A stretch of 64,000 nucleotides of DNA from Pyricularia pennisetigena (lineage: Eukaryota; Ascomycota; Sordariomycetes; Magnaporthales; Pyriculariaceae): contig NC_043742.1 of NCBI RefSeq assembly GCF_004337985.1, forward strand, positions 3,086,176 to 3,150,175, written 5' to 3'. Shown here in pieces: positions 11,903-23,361 of this stretch (position 1 is its first letter; each line of letters begins with the position of its first letter). A model generated the notes under the pieces. The model did not search any database, was not told where the DNA came from, and worked only from the letters and a program-made list of their open reading frames with translations. A program made the position numbers and the translations under genes.

Positions 11903-12477
11903 TCAGTGCTTCCCTGTCCAAAGCCCAGGCTTCTTCTTTTCTTTTGGCTCGTCATTCCTGATGACGAGGACTGGATTTGACGACATTGGGCCGCCCATGG
12001 GCCGGGCAGGGATCGCAGGTGGCAGACGGCGAGGCGGTATGCTGTCAAAGTCCATGATGCCGATCTGGGAGGCAAGGGCTTTCTCGTAGGCGAGTTCTCT
12101 GAGTGACACTAGTCTGGAAAACGATTGTTTTTTTTTTGGTTAACATGAGAAAATTAAATCATAGTCATATCAGAGCAATACGGCAGATGCAGACAACTTA
12201 CTCGTCGTTACTGAGACCCGGGATGCAGGTTGTTTCCTTGCGAAAGTTGGAAGGAGCAGACTGTTGGTAATAGGGGTTTTGTCAGTTTATGTCAGGAGGA
12301 AGGATGTAAAAGAGAATGAGAAGTGAGACGAGAAGCAGGTGAACTTACGATGTTCGATCCGCGGAGCTTTTTCCTCCCGAAACGACCTCCTGTAGACGGT
12401 CCGCACATGCGCATGGCCTTGGAAAGCCGCGATGTGTATTTCCTGACAGAAATCATGGTATCGTTCTTCTCTTCCAT
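11903..12477 (-). CDS. small conserved-looking fungal protein of unknown function, three exons
   Basis: I do not recognise the family. The gene model is built from consistent splice sites on the minus strand: exons 12477-12349, 12260-12202 and 12113-11903. Introns are 88 nt and 88 nt with GTAAGT donors and CAG acceptors, and the joins keep frame (ends in TGA at 11905-11903). The product is 132 residues, basic at the N-terminus (RFGRKKLRG), with ISAPSNFRKE across the first splice junction, a central helix (LRELAYEKALASQIG) and a proline-rich tail (IPPRRLPPAIPARP). The ISAPxNF string resembles the first half of a CRIB motif, but the His residues that complete a CRIB are absent. A TATATA box lies at 12715-12720, about 240 nt upstream. 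Three coherent introns make a real gene likely; the function is unknown. Confidence 0.6.
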
Positions 12478-13835
12478 TTTTTTTTGATATTTGATATTTG
12501 TCTGTTTGACGATTGAGAGTTCCGACAAGTTTGAAGCTTCACTGAGCCCTGCCGTGCTGTAACGAGATTATTCAAGATGTATACTTGTGGGCCATGTGGT
12601 ATGATTTTCCGGCAATGTTCAAGTTCTTTGTAAGTTGAGGATGTGGAGTACGTGGAATGTTGGCACCGGAAATGACTGAGGGCGAACAAGTCCAACAAAG
12701 GGGGTTTGCCAGAATATATAAAAGAAAAGCGAGCCAGTAACAATATCTTAGCACGAGACTGCGCTCAGGAAAGAAAAATTGTAACAAGATGAAGAAGATC
12801 TAAAAATGGTGTGCACCTATCCGGTAGGAACAAAAAAGATAGCTTGGTGAGGTAGTGGCCAGAAAAGGCAAAGACAATCGAGCGATTGGTTGATTCGGTA
12901 GGGTACTTTGGGAATAGGCTAGAAACTCGGCACCGATTTAGGAGCGAGGCAGTGTCCTCAAGGGAAATAATCGAACGATGCTAAATATACCAAGACACCA
13001 ATGGTCGTGGATAGCTTTAACAGGCGGAGGGAGAGAGCAAGACAAGAATTGGAAAATATAGAGATGTAGGCGACTTTTATCATTTCCGCAAATTTCTCAA
13101 GAACGCTGTAAACAGAACACAACAAAGTTCGATCTGTGGCGTGAAGGTCGCGATCAGCCTATTTGCGCGCTGCAGGTACATTATTCTTAGGTCCGACGGT
13201 GTTATTTCAGGCAACAGGCGCCTTTTTTTCATAGTGCATGTACGTTGGAATGTTGCAAATGTATCGACCATCCGACAAGCGCCGTTTCAAGAGCGCGGGC
13301 CATTCTCGCGTGGCTTACAGGCTGGAATGTCGTGCAGCTTGATCTGTACCTCTTCAATTCCTCTACGATATTAACTAATGGATGCGGGCAAGATGTGAAA
13401 AAAACAAAAAAACAAAAAAAAAAAAAGTCTAAAATGTGTGGCTGCGTTTACGAAGTGAGGCTATCATCCATTAGCGTTGACACACCTCGCGATGGGCAAC
13501 AATTTGTGGTCTAGTCTTAGCAAAGAACACCGAAGCTAACAAATTGAAAGACGTCACGTCAAGCAATCAATGAACGAGCTAGGTTTAGATTGAAAGGCTG
13601 TGATTATTTTGGTCGTCGCCAAGGTTGTGCCAGTAGAGTGTAAGTATAGTGCGGAGGCGACTGGTACTCAACAGCCTCACGCGGTGCTGAAACCAACTGC
13701 TGCATCCGGCCGCGACAGAAACCGGAAAAAAAAATCATGTGTTCCTCCCTTGCGTTCGGCCATCTATTTTCCTTCTAGAAACCATAAAATGTTTCGACGC
13801 TGAATCGTGGCCGCGTTCGTTTCGGTTGGTGGCAA
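12478..13835. other. intergenic, no gene seen
   Basis: About 1.36 kb between the start of the small three-exon gene and the 3' end of the aldehyde dehydrogenase. Frames here are short and overlap randomly. An A-rich tract lies at 13398-13428. Confidence 0.5.
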
Positions 13836-14021
13836 TTATTTCGGGTAATCTTTCATGTGATAGCTCTTTAGTTTGACAAACTGATCGAAGCCAAACCTAC
13901 TCAGCGTTTGTCCCTTGCCTGAGTTCTTCCAACCGGTCCACGCGAGATCCTGTAATGCCCCATCAATATTAGTTGAAGCTTGGCCAAGCTGCATATCGTA
14001 ATGCGGTCTGTTTCTCATTCT

Positions 14022-14054
<33 letters not shown>

Positions 14055-15402
14055 CTAGAGCTTTTACTAGTTCCATGGGGCAGGGACAGAGCAGTCAACT
14101 TACCGGGCTGGGGTAGTCGCATCGGTTCACAAAGACCGTGCCAGCTTCGACATCGTCGATCAGTTTGGCGGCTCTGTCTGTGTCCTTGGTCCATATGCTG
14201 GCCGTCAAGCCGAATTCGCTATCGTTCATCAACTGAACTGCCTCCTCGTCGCTCTTGACCCGCATCACCGGAATGACGGGCCCAAAGGTCTCGTCCTTCA
14301 TGACCTGCATGCTGTGGTCAACGTTCACCAGCAGGGTAGGCTTGACAAAGTTGCCCTTGGAGCTTGAAGGTACAGTATCAAACGATTCGTTTTTGGGGGT
14401 CGCATCTTTAGCCCCCTTCTCGATCGCGTCTTTGACGTGTGCCTCGATGGCCTCCTTGCTACGCTTTGACACGACCGGCCCCACGTGGGTGCTCTTGTCT
14501 AGCGGGTCGCCTAGAACATAACCCTCGAGCACTTTCTGAACGGCCGCGACAAACTTGTCATGAATGTCGTCATGCACGTAGACCCGCTCGATGGAGCAGC
14601 AGCTCTGGCCCGAGTTGAAGACGGCGCCGTCAACAATTTCCCCGGCCACCCAGTCGACGTCAACATCGTTGCGCACGTACGCCGGATCCTTGCCGCCAAG
14701 CTCGAGCCCGACGTTGACGATACGATCGGAAGCAGCCTTTTGGACTGCCAACCCACCTGCCACCGAGCCCGTAAAGCAGACGTGCTTGACGAGTGGGTCA
14801 CGGACGATGGTCTCCATTAGGGTGGGTGAGCCGCAGTGGAAGTACTGGATGACGCCCTGGGGCAGGCCAGCATCGGCAAAGACACTGGCTACTTGCTCGA
14901 CGATGGTGGGAGTCTGCGGTGACGGCTTGAGAATCACCGTGTTGCCGGCCAGGAGAGCAGGGATGAGCGAGTTGACCAGGATGAGGTACGGGTAGTTCCA
15001 GGCGAAGATGACCAAGACGGGACCGACGGGCACCTTGCGAATGAGGCGTTTGAATCCCTTTTCGGGCTCACCGTCCGTGTCCTTGAGCACCTCATCGCTG
15101 ATCTTCAAGAGGTACTCTGCGCGTTTGATAGCGGTGGCAACTTCCCCTCCGGTGTAAGCGATAGGGCGGCCCATCTGCACGGTCAACTCGTTGGCTAGCT
15201 CATCTTTCTTGGCGGATAGGCCCTCGAGGGCCTTGCGAATAATGATCTGCCTATCCGCAAGGCTTGTTTTGCTCCAAGACTTGAATGCCTCTGTGGCGGT
15301 CTTGGGTAGCTGTTCCAACTCACTCGGGGACACGCCCGTGCGCTGGAGGATGCCCTCGTTGGTGGTGGGGGAGATTGTGGTGAGCGTTTCGACGGAACCC
15401 AT
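13836..15402 (-). CDS. NAD(P)-dependent aldehyde dehydrogenase, two exons
   Basis: Aldehyde dehydrogenase superfamily enzyme (PF00171) that oxidises an aldehyde to the acid. Exons are 15402-14104 and 13949-13836. The 154-nt intron has donor GTAAGT and acceptor CAG, and the join is in phase 0 (...DYPSP-DLAWTGWKN). The product is 470 residues. Visible motifs: FAWNYPYLI near residue 140 (cofactor and oxyanion region), FTGSVAGG near 210, the general-base region LELGGKDPAYV near 232-242, and the catalytic Cys in FNSGQSCCSIERVYVH near 265-280. The C-terminal exon (WTGWKNSGKG...) supplies the end of the fold. The substrate cannot be assigned; overall it resembles semialdehyde or betaine-aldehyde type ALDHs. 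The ATG at 15402 (MGSVETL) was chosen because the upstream extension of the frame is not ALDH-like. It is divergent from ESF2. Confidence 0.9.
14025..14054. repeat. poly-T tract (30 nt) inside the ALDH intron
   Basis: Run of 30 T on the plus strand (A30 in the transcript) lying wholly within the single ALDH intron, so its length can drift without affecting the protein. Confidence 0.95.
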
Positions 15403-15868
15403 GATGTCAACCAAGTATGAAGCACAAGCAAATCTAAAAAAAGAAAAAGAGACCAAGGTTTGATAGATGGCAGTCAAATCACCACTCGTATCATGGGCAG
15501 GGTAGAGGATCGAAAAGTTAAAGAAAAATAAAGTAAAAAAGGATGTAACTGATTATTGTATCAACAAAACGTGGTCATGTGCTTGCACTCCCCTTAGCGC
15601 TCCGCTGCGTCATGTCCCCGATAGTCGGCGCCCGTCTACTGTCTAATTGCCCCGCATGCGTAGTACTGTAAGAGGCTGCAGGTGGATTAAGTGGATGGCG
15701 GGAGGGCGATAACGAGATAAGCAGTCGGATAAGCAGAACCCTGTCGAAATTTTTGGTAACGACGAGCAACTTGCTGAGTGCAAGCAAAGCAAGCTATTGT
15801 CGCATGGCAAAGAAGACTTTGTCAAACAACCAGCATCATCATTTTGCTTCACGCAAGCAACAAACACA
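15403..15868. promoter_or_regulatory. bidirectional promoter, ALDH / ESF2
   Basis: 466 bp separate the divergent start codons of the ALDH (minus) and ESF2 (plus), so both promoters must share or abut here. I see no strong TATA box. The call rests on position alone. Confidence 0.55.
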
Positions 15869-16867
15869 ATGGCACCTGAAAAGCGAAATCATTTTCTTGA
15901 CGCGGACGAGAGCGACGATGACCAAAGCCAAGGCTACAACTCAGAGGCGGAGGAATTGACCAAAGGCGGGCGGTCAGCCAAGCGGAGGAAGATCGGCTCC
16001 GGCAGCGACATTGAGGATGACGACGACTTTAGCGATCAAGACGAGGACAATTCGGTCCCGTCACCGACTCAACAACTGCAAGATGAAGACGGCGCATCGA
16101 TACGGAATGGTACACAACAAGGAGATGGGCATGAGGAAGACGGTGCGACTTTGCGACCAAACAAGTCCAAGGACGCTGGCCCTAAACTGCGCACGGATGC
16201 CGCAAATCCGCTGAAAAAGAACCTTGTCGTCACGGACAAGCAAATCAAGAAGTCTGGTGTTGTGTACCTGTCGCGCATCCCACCGTTTATGAAGCCGTCC
16301 AAATTACGCTCCTTGCTGGTTCCCTACGGCAAGATCAACCGCATTTTCCTCTCGCCAGAGGACCCAGAAGCCCGCAAGCGGCGACTCAAGGCCGGCGGCA
16401 ACAAGAAACGCTGCTTCGTGGACGGCTGGGTCGAGTTTCTGGACAAAAAGGACGCAAAGGCAGTGGCAGAGGTGCTGAATGGACAAACGATTGGTGGAAA
16501 GAAGGGGTCCTACTACCGGGATGACATATGGACGCTCCTGTATCTCAAGGGTTTCAAGTGGCACAACCTGATGGAGCAAATCGCGGCAGAGAATTTGGAA
16601 CGTGCAAACAGGATGCGGGCAGAAATTGCCAGGTCAACCAAGGAGAACAAGGAGTTTGTTAGGCAAGCCGAGAGGGCAAAGGTGTTGGAGGGTATACAGT
16701 CCAAGAAGAAGGCCAAGGGCCGGGACGAGGAAGTTGAGAAGGCAGAGAATGATGGCGGGGCTGTAAAGTCAAGGTCGATGAAGTTTGAGCAGGTTCATGT
16801 GGCTTCCAAGAAAGAAACGACAGAACCTCCAGCCCAAGCGCAGAAGACGCTACGGACATTGTTTTAG
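15869..16867 (+). CDS. ESF2: pre-rRNA processing protein ESF2 (ABT1-like RRM protein)
   Basis: Product of 332 residues. Yeast Esf2 belongs to the small-subunit processome and stimulates the helicase Dbp8. Sequence shows an acidic, Ser/Asp/Glu-rich N-terminus (about 1-110), then the Esf2/ABT1 RNA-recognition region starting GVVYLSRIPPFMKPSKLRSLL (about 131-151) with the characteristic insertion RKRRLKAGGNKKR, and the downstream block YYRDDIWTLLYLKGFKWHNLMEQIA. The C-terminus is basic and helical. The ATG at 15869 (MAPEKRNHF) was preferred over the upstream in-frame ATG at 15797 because the extra 24 residues are not typical of the family. Its job fits with DBP7 and NMD3 elsewhere in the window, though such genes need not be co-located. 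Confidence 0.93.
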   Translation: MAPEKRNHFLDADESDDDQSQGYNSEAEELTKGGRSAKRRKIGSGSDIEDDDDFSDQDEDNSVPSPTQQLQDEDGASIRNGTQQGDGHEEDGATLRPNKSKDAGPKLRTDAANPLKKNLVVTDKQIKKSGVVYLSRIPPFMKPSKLRSLLVPYGKINRIFLSPEDPEARKRRLKAGGNKKRCFVDGWVEFLDKKDAKAVAEVLNGQTIGGKKGSYYRDDIWTLLYLKGFKWHNLMEQIAAENLERANRMRAEIARSTKENKEFVRQAERAKVLEGIQSKKKAKGRDEEVEKAENDGGAVKSRSMKFEQVHVASKKETTEPPAQAQKTLRTLF

Positions 16868-17230
16868 GGACCACTTATCAAGCAGTCAATTCTAGCGTTC
16901 AACCATCACTTATCTGCATTTGACAGAGACACCTACCTACTTGCCCACCTGCTTGCCCACCGACTTGACTATATACGTAACAAAGACTTCTTATTTTGAT
17001 GGTAATAAACTATCAGAATGAAAGAGACACTATAATACTAATGATATTTGGTGTATGACATTAGCAATTACTTTGCGCAATGCCAATATTGAAAACGACA
17101 TATTTCGAAATAGTCAGGGGTGGATACATATACCTAAGTAAATGAACAAACAAGTAACCAGGCAAATAAGTAGGCATGCAGGCGAGTAAAGTAAGGCATG
17201 TACCTATCTAGTGCCTAGGTATGCGCATTC

Positions 17231-17289
<59 letters not shown>

Positions 17290-17706
17290 GACCACTGAAG
17301 CTTCTTTGTCACGATGCTCGGAAGGTTTCTAGCACAGAAACCCCCAATTCCAGAACATGCATCTTCTCAGACTTTCGTCACTTTCAGCTCAACCCTTTAT
17401 CCGCCAGATCTAGGCTTGAATACGCAGTAATATCTTGTATGTCTTGTATGCCCTATGACCCTCATTCTTTCAAATTTGCCTCCTTAAAGAACGAACCACC
17501 TCACGTAAACAGGAGCCTGGACTTGTGGTTGATCTTCTTCTTGGTATCGTTATTACATTTACTTTGTCTGCGCACCCCACGCACAGCCTACCACCCATAC
17601 TTTACGTCTATGCCTCACCGTCTTGCCTTGCAGCTAGGGCCGGAATATAAGGGCCGCTGAGGTATCAGATGTGAACATCAGGAGCTCCCAAGAAAAACTC
17701 GGTCGA
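16868..17706. other. intergenic with an A56 tract
   Basis: About 0.84 kb between ESF2 and the chromodomain gene, with no gene seen. It contains short TACCTA / TAGGTA-type words (17130-17225) directly before a very long A run, a layout that could be the tail of a retroposed sequence or just unstable simple sequence. Confidence 0.5.
17233..17288. repeat. poly-A tract (56 nt)
   Basis: 56 uninterrupted A, the longest homopolymer in the window. Its exact length may be affected by sequencing. Confidence 0.95.
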
Positions 17707-20253
17707 ATGTCCAGCATGGATCCCTACGTTGGACCCTCAATTTTCATGCCCGTCAACGCCCACCGAACAAACATCAACCCCATCTCGAGCACTAAAGAAC
17801 GCGTTGGAGAGCAATGGGCCAAGTGTCGCGAAGTCCAAGAACTCCTCAGCCAACTCGAGATCCGAGATGTGGTGTTCGCCCTGGGCATCAACGAAGTGCA
17901 AGCAGCGGAGCTCCAAGGATGCATCTTTGCCCTGCTGGCAACCGGCCCGATACCCCCCTGCTTTGCGGCAGAGAGTATGGCGATCCGCCTGGCCAAGGAA
18001 CGCTGGCCAGACCTGCTCTGCTGGGACGAGGTACCCAGCATCTGGCTCACCGAGGCAATGCACGAGTGCGTCGAGCTTGTCAAGCGAGGAGGCAGTCTTG
18101 TCAAAGAAGTCAGTAACCTGAAAGAGCGGCCCGACGGAGAGCACGTCTCTGAGAAGGCTGCGCGGCCAGTCCCTGCCAACCAACATGTGCCGGACCAGCA
18201 ACAGAATGATTTGGATCTCGAGGAGTCGATCGAGGAACCGTCAGCGATCACAACGGGTAATGACCGAGCGGATATTTGCCTAAATTCGCTGTCCAAGGAC
18301 TCTGAACAAACAGTCGAAGAACACAATAATACTCCAGGAGACGAGTTTTTCGAGCCCATGTCGGGCTTAGAGCTGCAATGCGAAGAGCCAATCTCGCTGG
18401 TTATTGCCACACCAACGAAGCAGAGCAGCGGTCAAGGACCATTGGTTGGTTCAGCACAGCTCACACCAGGTCATGATAGCCGCCACCAGAACATGACTCC
18501 CGTACACTCAAGCTCCCCTGGCCTTTTTGTCACGCCAGAAAGAGAATACAGGACGAACAGGTCAGCGACCGACGTTCCTGCGGAAGCGTGTTCGTCAGAT
18601 GTTGATATAGCGGCTTCTGAGCCAAGAGATAGGGAACTCGACGAGGTGGTCCTAAAGAAGGCAGCCCGATTGTCTCCAGAGATCAAGGAAGCCAAAGCCA
18701 TACTCGACTGCAAGTTTGACAAAGGCCTCGACCGTCAGATGTACCTGGTCAGGTGGATTGACTACCCAAAGACGGACGACTCCTGGGAGCTGATTGAGCA
18801 CCTGACGGAATACGTAGGGCTTGTGGTCGAGTACAACAAGCAGAAACAAATCAAGGGAAAGCACAGCTCCGAGCTTGGGATTGCCGACACCGGTAGCCCA
18901 AAACGAGACACGGCGCATGCCCATACTGGTACTCAGTCGCCATCACCAAAGGCCAACAGCAAGGTTATTCCGGCGAACCATGTTCTTTTGAGAATGTTGG
19001 GGCAATCGAGCCACGGTGCCACAGAGGGAAAACGCAGTGAAACTACCACTGGAACCGATGAAGGAGCCATCCCTTCGTCCCAGGCACCAAGTCCACCACC
19101 CGAATATGGGCGCGGACCGATTGATGATCTTGCCCTCCCGGATACGGAGGACTCATCGGCACAGCCGGAAGAAAGTACCAATGGCATCCGGACGGCCGCC
19201 GCAAAAAATCCCAAACCGGCGATGTCGACACCAAGCAGCATGTATTCACAATCTCGCCTGCTCCCCACGAGTAGTCCACTCTCGCCAAGGAAAATGGCGT
19301 TACCCGCCGCCGCTTTGGCAGGAATATCCACCACGGGTTCGGCCAATGGTAGTAGAAGCGCGTCGCCCACTCCATCAGATCCGCCACTGCACAAGCCGAG
19401 AGTGGCTGCCTTCCCCATGGTTGGCCCTGGATGGAAAAGACATGGGAAGACGACCCTGGCTCGATCCCACAGTGCATCTCCCGGCCCAGTGCTAGCAGAA
19501 GTCCGAGGACCTTCGCCCTTTGGTGGTGACGTAGAGGTTGATGGGCGCGGTCTTGGGAACGAAGCCTGCGCCGAGACGTCCCAGCCCACGAGGCCCGCAA
19601 GCACAGATCGAGTTTTGCGAGGCAGCTCAGACAGAAAAGCTCAGGAAAAACCCGATTCTGGCCCATTCAAACATATAAAATTTGTCAAAAACGTCAAGAC
19701 CGCAGCGCCAGACCACGACAGGGCCCATACAGGGGAGAAATCTTCTCGGAAGCAGCCGTCGACCGATGGAGCTCCCCCCAAGAGCACCCCGGTCACGTCT
19801 AACAAAGCAGCTTGCCAGCCAGCCGCCCAAAAGACCAAGCCTTCTAACGTGATGAGCCTAGAGGACTACTGCGCAGACGAGCTTGCTGACAGGGCAGAGA
19901 AGAAAGCAGCTACAGCGGTACACAAGATGGTCAAGCCGGCCCCGACGCTTCAGAAGCCGCATCAAACTCCCCGAAGAAAACTTATCAATCTCAAGACGGG
20001 GGCCGTTACTTATCTAGACCAAGCAAGAAAGCCCGACGCGCAACCTGATCGCGCAGGCAGCACGGCATCGACTCCGGCATCGACGTGTGCCAAGTCTCAG
20101 GCTGGCCTCGACCCACGGGTCGCGGAGAATCCGCAAGCGCAAAGGCCATCGACCCAAGGAAGCAACCAGGCCGGAGCAAAGCGCAAACGTAGCGGTGATG
20201 ACCTGCCGCCAGCTACGCATGCGTCCAAGAGGACAAACCTCTTTGGGCCCTGA
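17707..20253 (+). CDS. chromodomain protein, probable chromatin factor
   Basis: Product of 848 residues from the ATG at 17707 (a second in-frame ATG lies at 17716). The only domain I recognise is a chromodomain at about residues 323-380: it starts EAKAILDCKFD and has the core YLVRWIDYPKTDDSWE followed by the helix LTEYVGLVVEYNKQ. Chromodomains commonly read methylated histone H3 tails, and the aromatic positions Y, W and W are present. The N-terminal region (about 20-110) is an ordered helical segment with LLCWDEVPSIWLTEAMHECVE. The rest is long and disordered, rich in Ser, Pro and Lys. The single chromodomain with a long disordered tail does not match HP1 (no chromoshadow domain seen). Which chromatin complex it serves is unknown. 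Confidence 0.8.
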   Translation: MSSMDPYVGPSIFMPVNAHRTNINPISSTKERVGEQWAKCREVQELLSQLEIRDVVFALGINEVQAAELQGCIFALLATGPIPPCFAAESMAIRLAKERWPDLLCWDEVPSIWLTEAMHECVELVKRGGSLVKEVSNLKERPDGEHVSEKAARPVPANQHVPDQQQNDLDLEESIEEPSAITTGNDRADICLNSLSKDSEQTVEEHNNTPGDEFFEPMSGLELQCEEPISLVIATPTKQSSGQGPLVGSAQLTPGHDSRHQNMTPVHSSSPGLFVTPEREYRTNRSATDVPAEACSSDVDIAASEPRDRELDEVVLKKAARLSPEIKEAKAILDCKFDKGLDRQMYLVRWIDYPKTDDSWELIEHLTEYVGLVVEYNKQKQIKGKHSSELGIADTGSPKRDTAHAHTGTQSPSPKANSKVIPANHVLLRMLGQSSHGATEGKRSETTTGTDEGAIPSSQAPSPPPEYGRGPIDDLALPDTEDSSAQPEESTNGIRTAAAKNPKPAMSTPSSMYSQSRLLPTSSPLSPRKMALPAAALAGISTTGSANGSRSASPTPSDPPLHKPRVAAFPMVGPGWKRHGKTTLARSHSASPGPVLAEVRGPSPFGGDVEVDGRGLGNEACAETSQPTRPASTDRVLRGSSDRKAQEKPDSGPFKHIKFVKNVKTAAPDHDRAHTGEKSSRKQPSTDGAPPKSTPVTSNKAACQPAAQKTKPSNVMSLEDYCADELADRAEKKAATAVHKMVKPAPTLQKPHQTPRRKLINLKTGAVTYLDQARKPDAQPDRAGSTASTPASTCAKSQAGLDPRVAENPQAQRPSTQGSNQAGAKRKRSGDDLPPATHASKRTNLFGP

Positions 20254-20750
20254 TTGACCTGGGGCCTGGGCCTGGGGGTGAATGGTTTCGCCAGCTGCCG
20301 TCTGCATGGTCCAGGCCCTGTTTCGCGGTCCTCTTTCACCCATGAGTTAGTCAGAACGTCTTTGTTGGTAGGATTCACTTTTTCTCTTCTGGCATTTGTG
20401 GCTCCTGGACATGTTAGGATCTAGACTAGCGAGAAAGAGTTTTGTCCAATGTTGTCATTTGCTGCATGCCGTCTTGGTTGTTTCGCCAATATTGGTCAAG
20501 CAACTATTATCCGTCTGCACATCAAGCCAGGAATGAATTTAGGTCAAGTACGCAGGGTTGCTGGAGAAACAAAAACCAGAGGAAATAATAGGAAGAAGCC
20601 TTGCGAACTTGTCTTGAAAGACAAAAGATAAATGAGACGCTTCTAACCATGCAACTTTTGACTACGACCCTAAATGCCAAGAAATCCCACAAATAACCAA
20701 AGTAACAAAGAAACCAAGCGCCAGACCAACAAAACAAGACTGGAAAATTC
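20254..20750. other. convergent intergenic region
   Basis: About 500 bp between the 3' ends of the chromodomain gene and NMD3. It presumably holds both 3' UTRs; no gene seen. Confidence 0.5.
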
Positions 20751-22397
20751 TCACTGATCCTCAATCGCCAGCTCCTCCATATCATCCAGCAGTTCGTCCA
20801 TGCTAACCTTGGGCGCATTGTCTTCCTCGTCGTCATACGTCATTTCTGTCTCGGCAACGCTCATGGCGTCCGCATCCGGCTTCTTGGTCTTCTTTGTGTT
20901 CTTGTACAACGCCAGAGCCGCCCTCAACTCGTCATCCTCCTCGACGTCGCGCAAGAACTGTTCGTACTCGGCGTCGAGACGCTCCTGGTCCGCCTTCTTG
21001 GGCAGCAGGTCACCCTCGTCCTTGTTCATGCGCTTGAGCTTCCAGTTCCTGTTCTTGTTGCGGTTCCTGCGGCGCTGGTAGTGCTTCTTGACGAGCACGA
21101 CGTCGGGTATCGTGGAACCGAACGAGTTGGAGTCCTCGAGGGCCTGGAACTCGTCGTTATTGAAGTTAGTGCCCGTGAGCATGTAGCCCATGACGCTGTC
21201 GCCCGCGTGCAGCAGGCCCGACAGGTGGGTGCGGGCAAAGTAGGTCTTGTCGTTGACGCCGAGGTCCGAGGCGCGCGCGACGGTGGCCTCGCCGAGCGAC
21301 CAGCGGCCCTTGTGGACGCCCGAGGGCTCCACGTCCATGACGATGAACTCGACGAGGTCCTTGCTCTCGGCGATTGCGCGGAAAGGCGCGCGCCAGTAAA
21401 TCGGTGCCGAGACCTCGGCCGTCTGGAGGGTGGCGGGATCGAGGAAGTTGACCGAGGTGCCGATGCGGTGGCATAGCACTAGCGGAGAAATGTTGCCAAT
21501 TTGTTTGGCGAGCTTGATGGGGAGTACGACGAGGTCCTCCTTGCAGATGGGAATCAGCTCGACGAGGAAGGTGAACTTGTACGACTTGGTACTCGTGTGT
21601 ATGTCCTGTGAGATGAGCTCTTGGGACTTTTTCGTGCGCACTGGTACTGAAGAGTGCAAAAAATCGACAAACTTTTCTGCCTGGTTGCGGGCCGAGAAGA
21701 AGAAATCGATTCCGTCCTTGGCCTCCTTGATGTTGATGGTATCGCGGTGGGCGCCGTGCTTGAGGATGAGTTGCTCGAGGAAGAGGAAGGTCCGCTTGTG
21801 TAGGACCTTTTGGCGAACCTGAACACTTGCGCGCCAGACATTGGCTGTGTATGACTTGGCGCAGTCGGGGCACTGCTGGTACGAGACTATATAGACGACC
21901 TCGAACGACTGCTGGAGAAGAACGCCCTCGGAGACGGCATCCTGGATGGTGAGCTTGAGGCGCACCCTCCTTGAGTGCGGCTCTGTCCAGATGAAACTGG
22001 CATCTACTATGCGGACCTTGTTGAGGCCCTTGAGTTTCTTCAAACACAAAGCTAGCAGCTCTCGGGACTCGGGTGCCGCCATGATCCAGGAGCTGGGAGG
22101 GAGCAGCCATCTGTCGCAGTCTCGGCAGAAATGTAAGACGGCCTCACGCTGGACGCCTTGGGAGATGTCGTGTGTGGTCTTTACGCAGTCGTAGCAGAGA
22201 GCGCCAGTCGCTGTTGTGCCGTCGATCGGAGCGCCGCAGTTGCAGCAGAGGATTCTGTATCATCAAAGAGAATTTAAGTAACAGGACTAGCAGGGGAGTC
22301 GCCAGGATATTGCAAGAACTCACGTTGCACCGTTCTGAGCGCTGCCCATCGGTGGTGCGATGGGCACGGGGGCGTCGAGGTCCATCGACACGTCCAT
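20751..22397 (-). CDS. NMD3: 60S ribosomal export adaptor NMD3, two exons
   Basis: Nmd3 binds the nascent 60S subunit and carries its nuclear export signal for CRM1. Exon 1 is 22397-22324 and exon 2 is 22254-20751. The 69-nt intron has donor GTGAGT and acceptor CAG. The splice joins ...QNGA-TILCCNCGAP, giving 525 residues. The conserved zinc-binding N-terminus is rebuilt only by splicing: CCNCG, then CYDC, then CRDCDRW within about residues 27-75. The ATG at 22082 would lose these cysteines and is rejected as the start. The middle shows the long NMD3 domain (FIWTEPHSRRVRLKLTIQ, and FAR near 140-220). The C-terminus is acidic and Leu-rich (MDELLDDMEELAIEDQ), as expected for the export signal. 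Confidence 0.95.
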
Positions 22398-23361
22398 GCT
22401 GGCGGGGTGATCGGTCCCTGTGTGATCAGTTGATTTCAGTGTGCTCTGAGATTGAGCAGGGAGCGAGAATGAAGGAGCAGTGTATGAATCACTCGCTTCG
22501 GTTTCGTGATGGAAATTTTGCGTGTTTTGATGACTGTTTGTTGGTTCAGTGCACTTTCTCCCGAATATTCTTGCATCGCACTCCCAGGCAATGCAAACCC
22601 CGCCAACTTTTTGCCCCCTCGATTTGCGCCTTATCGAAATTTTCAAGGGGATTGATAAGCAGACAGCGCCCCACTCCGGCTACGATTACGACATTTGGCT
22701 GAATCAGGGTCCTTGCGGCGAACCAAAGGGACTAACTAGTCAACCCTAACCCGTGACTGATCCTGGTAATTGAATCGATGCATCGTATGGCTTGGATGGC
22801 TCTTGACTTGACCAATTTCCAGACTAGGCAAGTCATTCAGACGCGTCTGGTTCTTGGTCGTCGCCCAATATCAAGCCTGGAAAGCACGATATTTATTAGT
22901 CGCAACGTTTCAGGTCTGACCAAGTTCAGATAAATTTTTACCTCTTGAATTTCTCACCCAAAGAAAGATCCGTTTGCCGCGTTGAAGGCGTTCGTCTCTT
23001 TGCCTGCGCAATGCGGCACCAACACATATGCATGTTGTCATAACTCAAACAGTTGCCGGGGTTCCTACCTGCAGCAGAATAAAAAGAAAAAAAAAAGTCT
23101 CCTTGACGCAGACAACGAAATGAAAAGAAACTTGTCAGACTGTGCTCAAATCGCATTTGTTTGTTGGCATTGTCCACGGCATGACTAAAATATGCTTTTT
23201 GGAGAATTTCAGCCTCAACCTCGTCTTTTACGTCCATCCATGATCCATCAGCCATCCGCTCCTTGTCTGTCTTCACAAACACATTAGAGCCACATCATCC
23301 ATTTATTTCATTTTCCGTGTCTTCAACTTTCACCATCATTGCCCAAGCAAAGACCGCAGTC
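22398..23361. other. intergenic, no gene seen
   Basis: About 1 kb between the starts of NMD3 (minus) and the small secreted protein (plus). No motif-bearing frame. Confidence 0.5.

Noticed and set aside
20751..22082. NMD3 starting at the ATG at 22082
   Set aside because: Would drop the zinc-binding cysteines conserved in NMD3; the spliced start at 22397 restores them.
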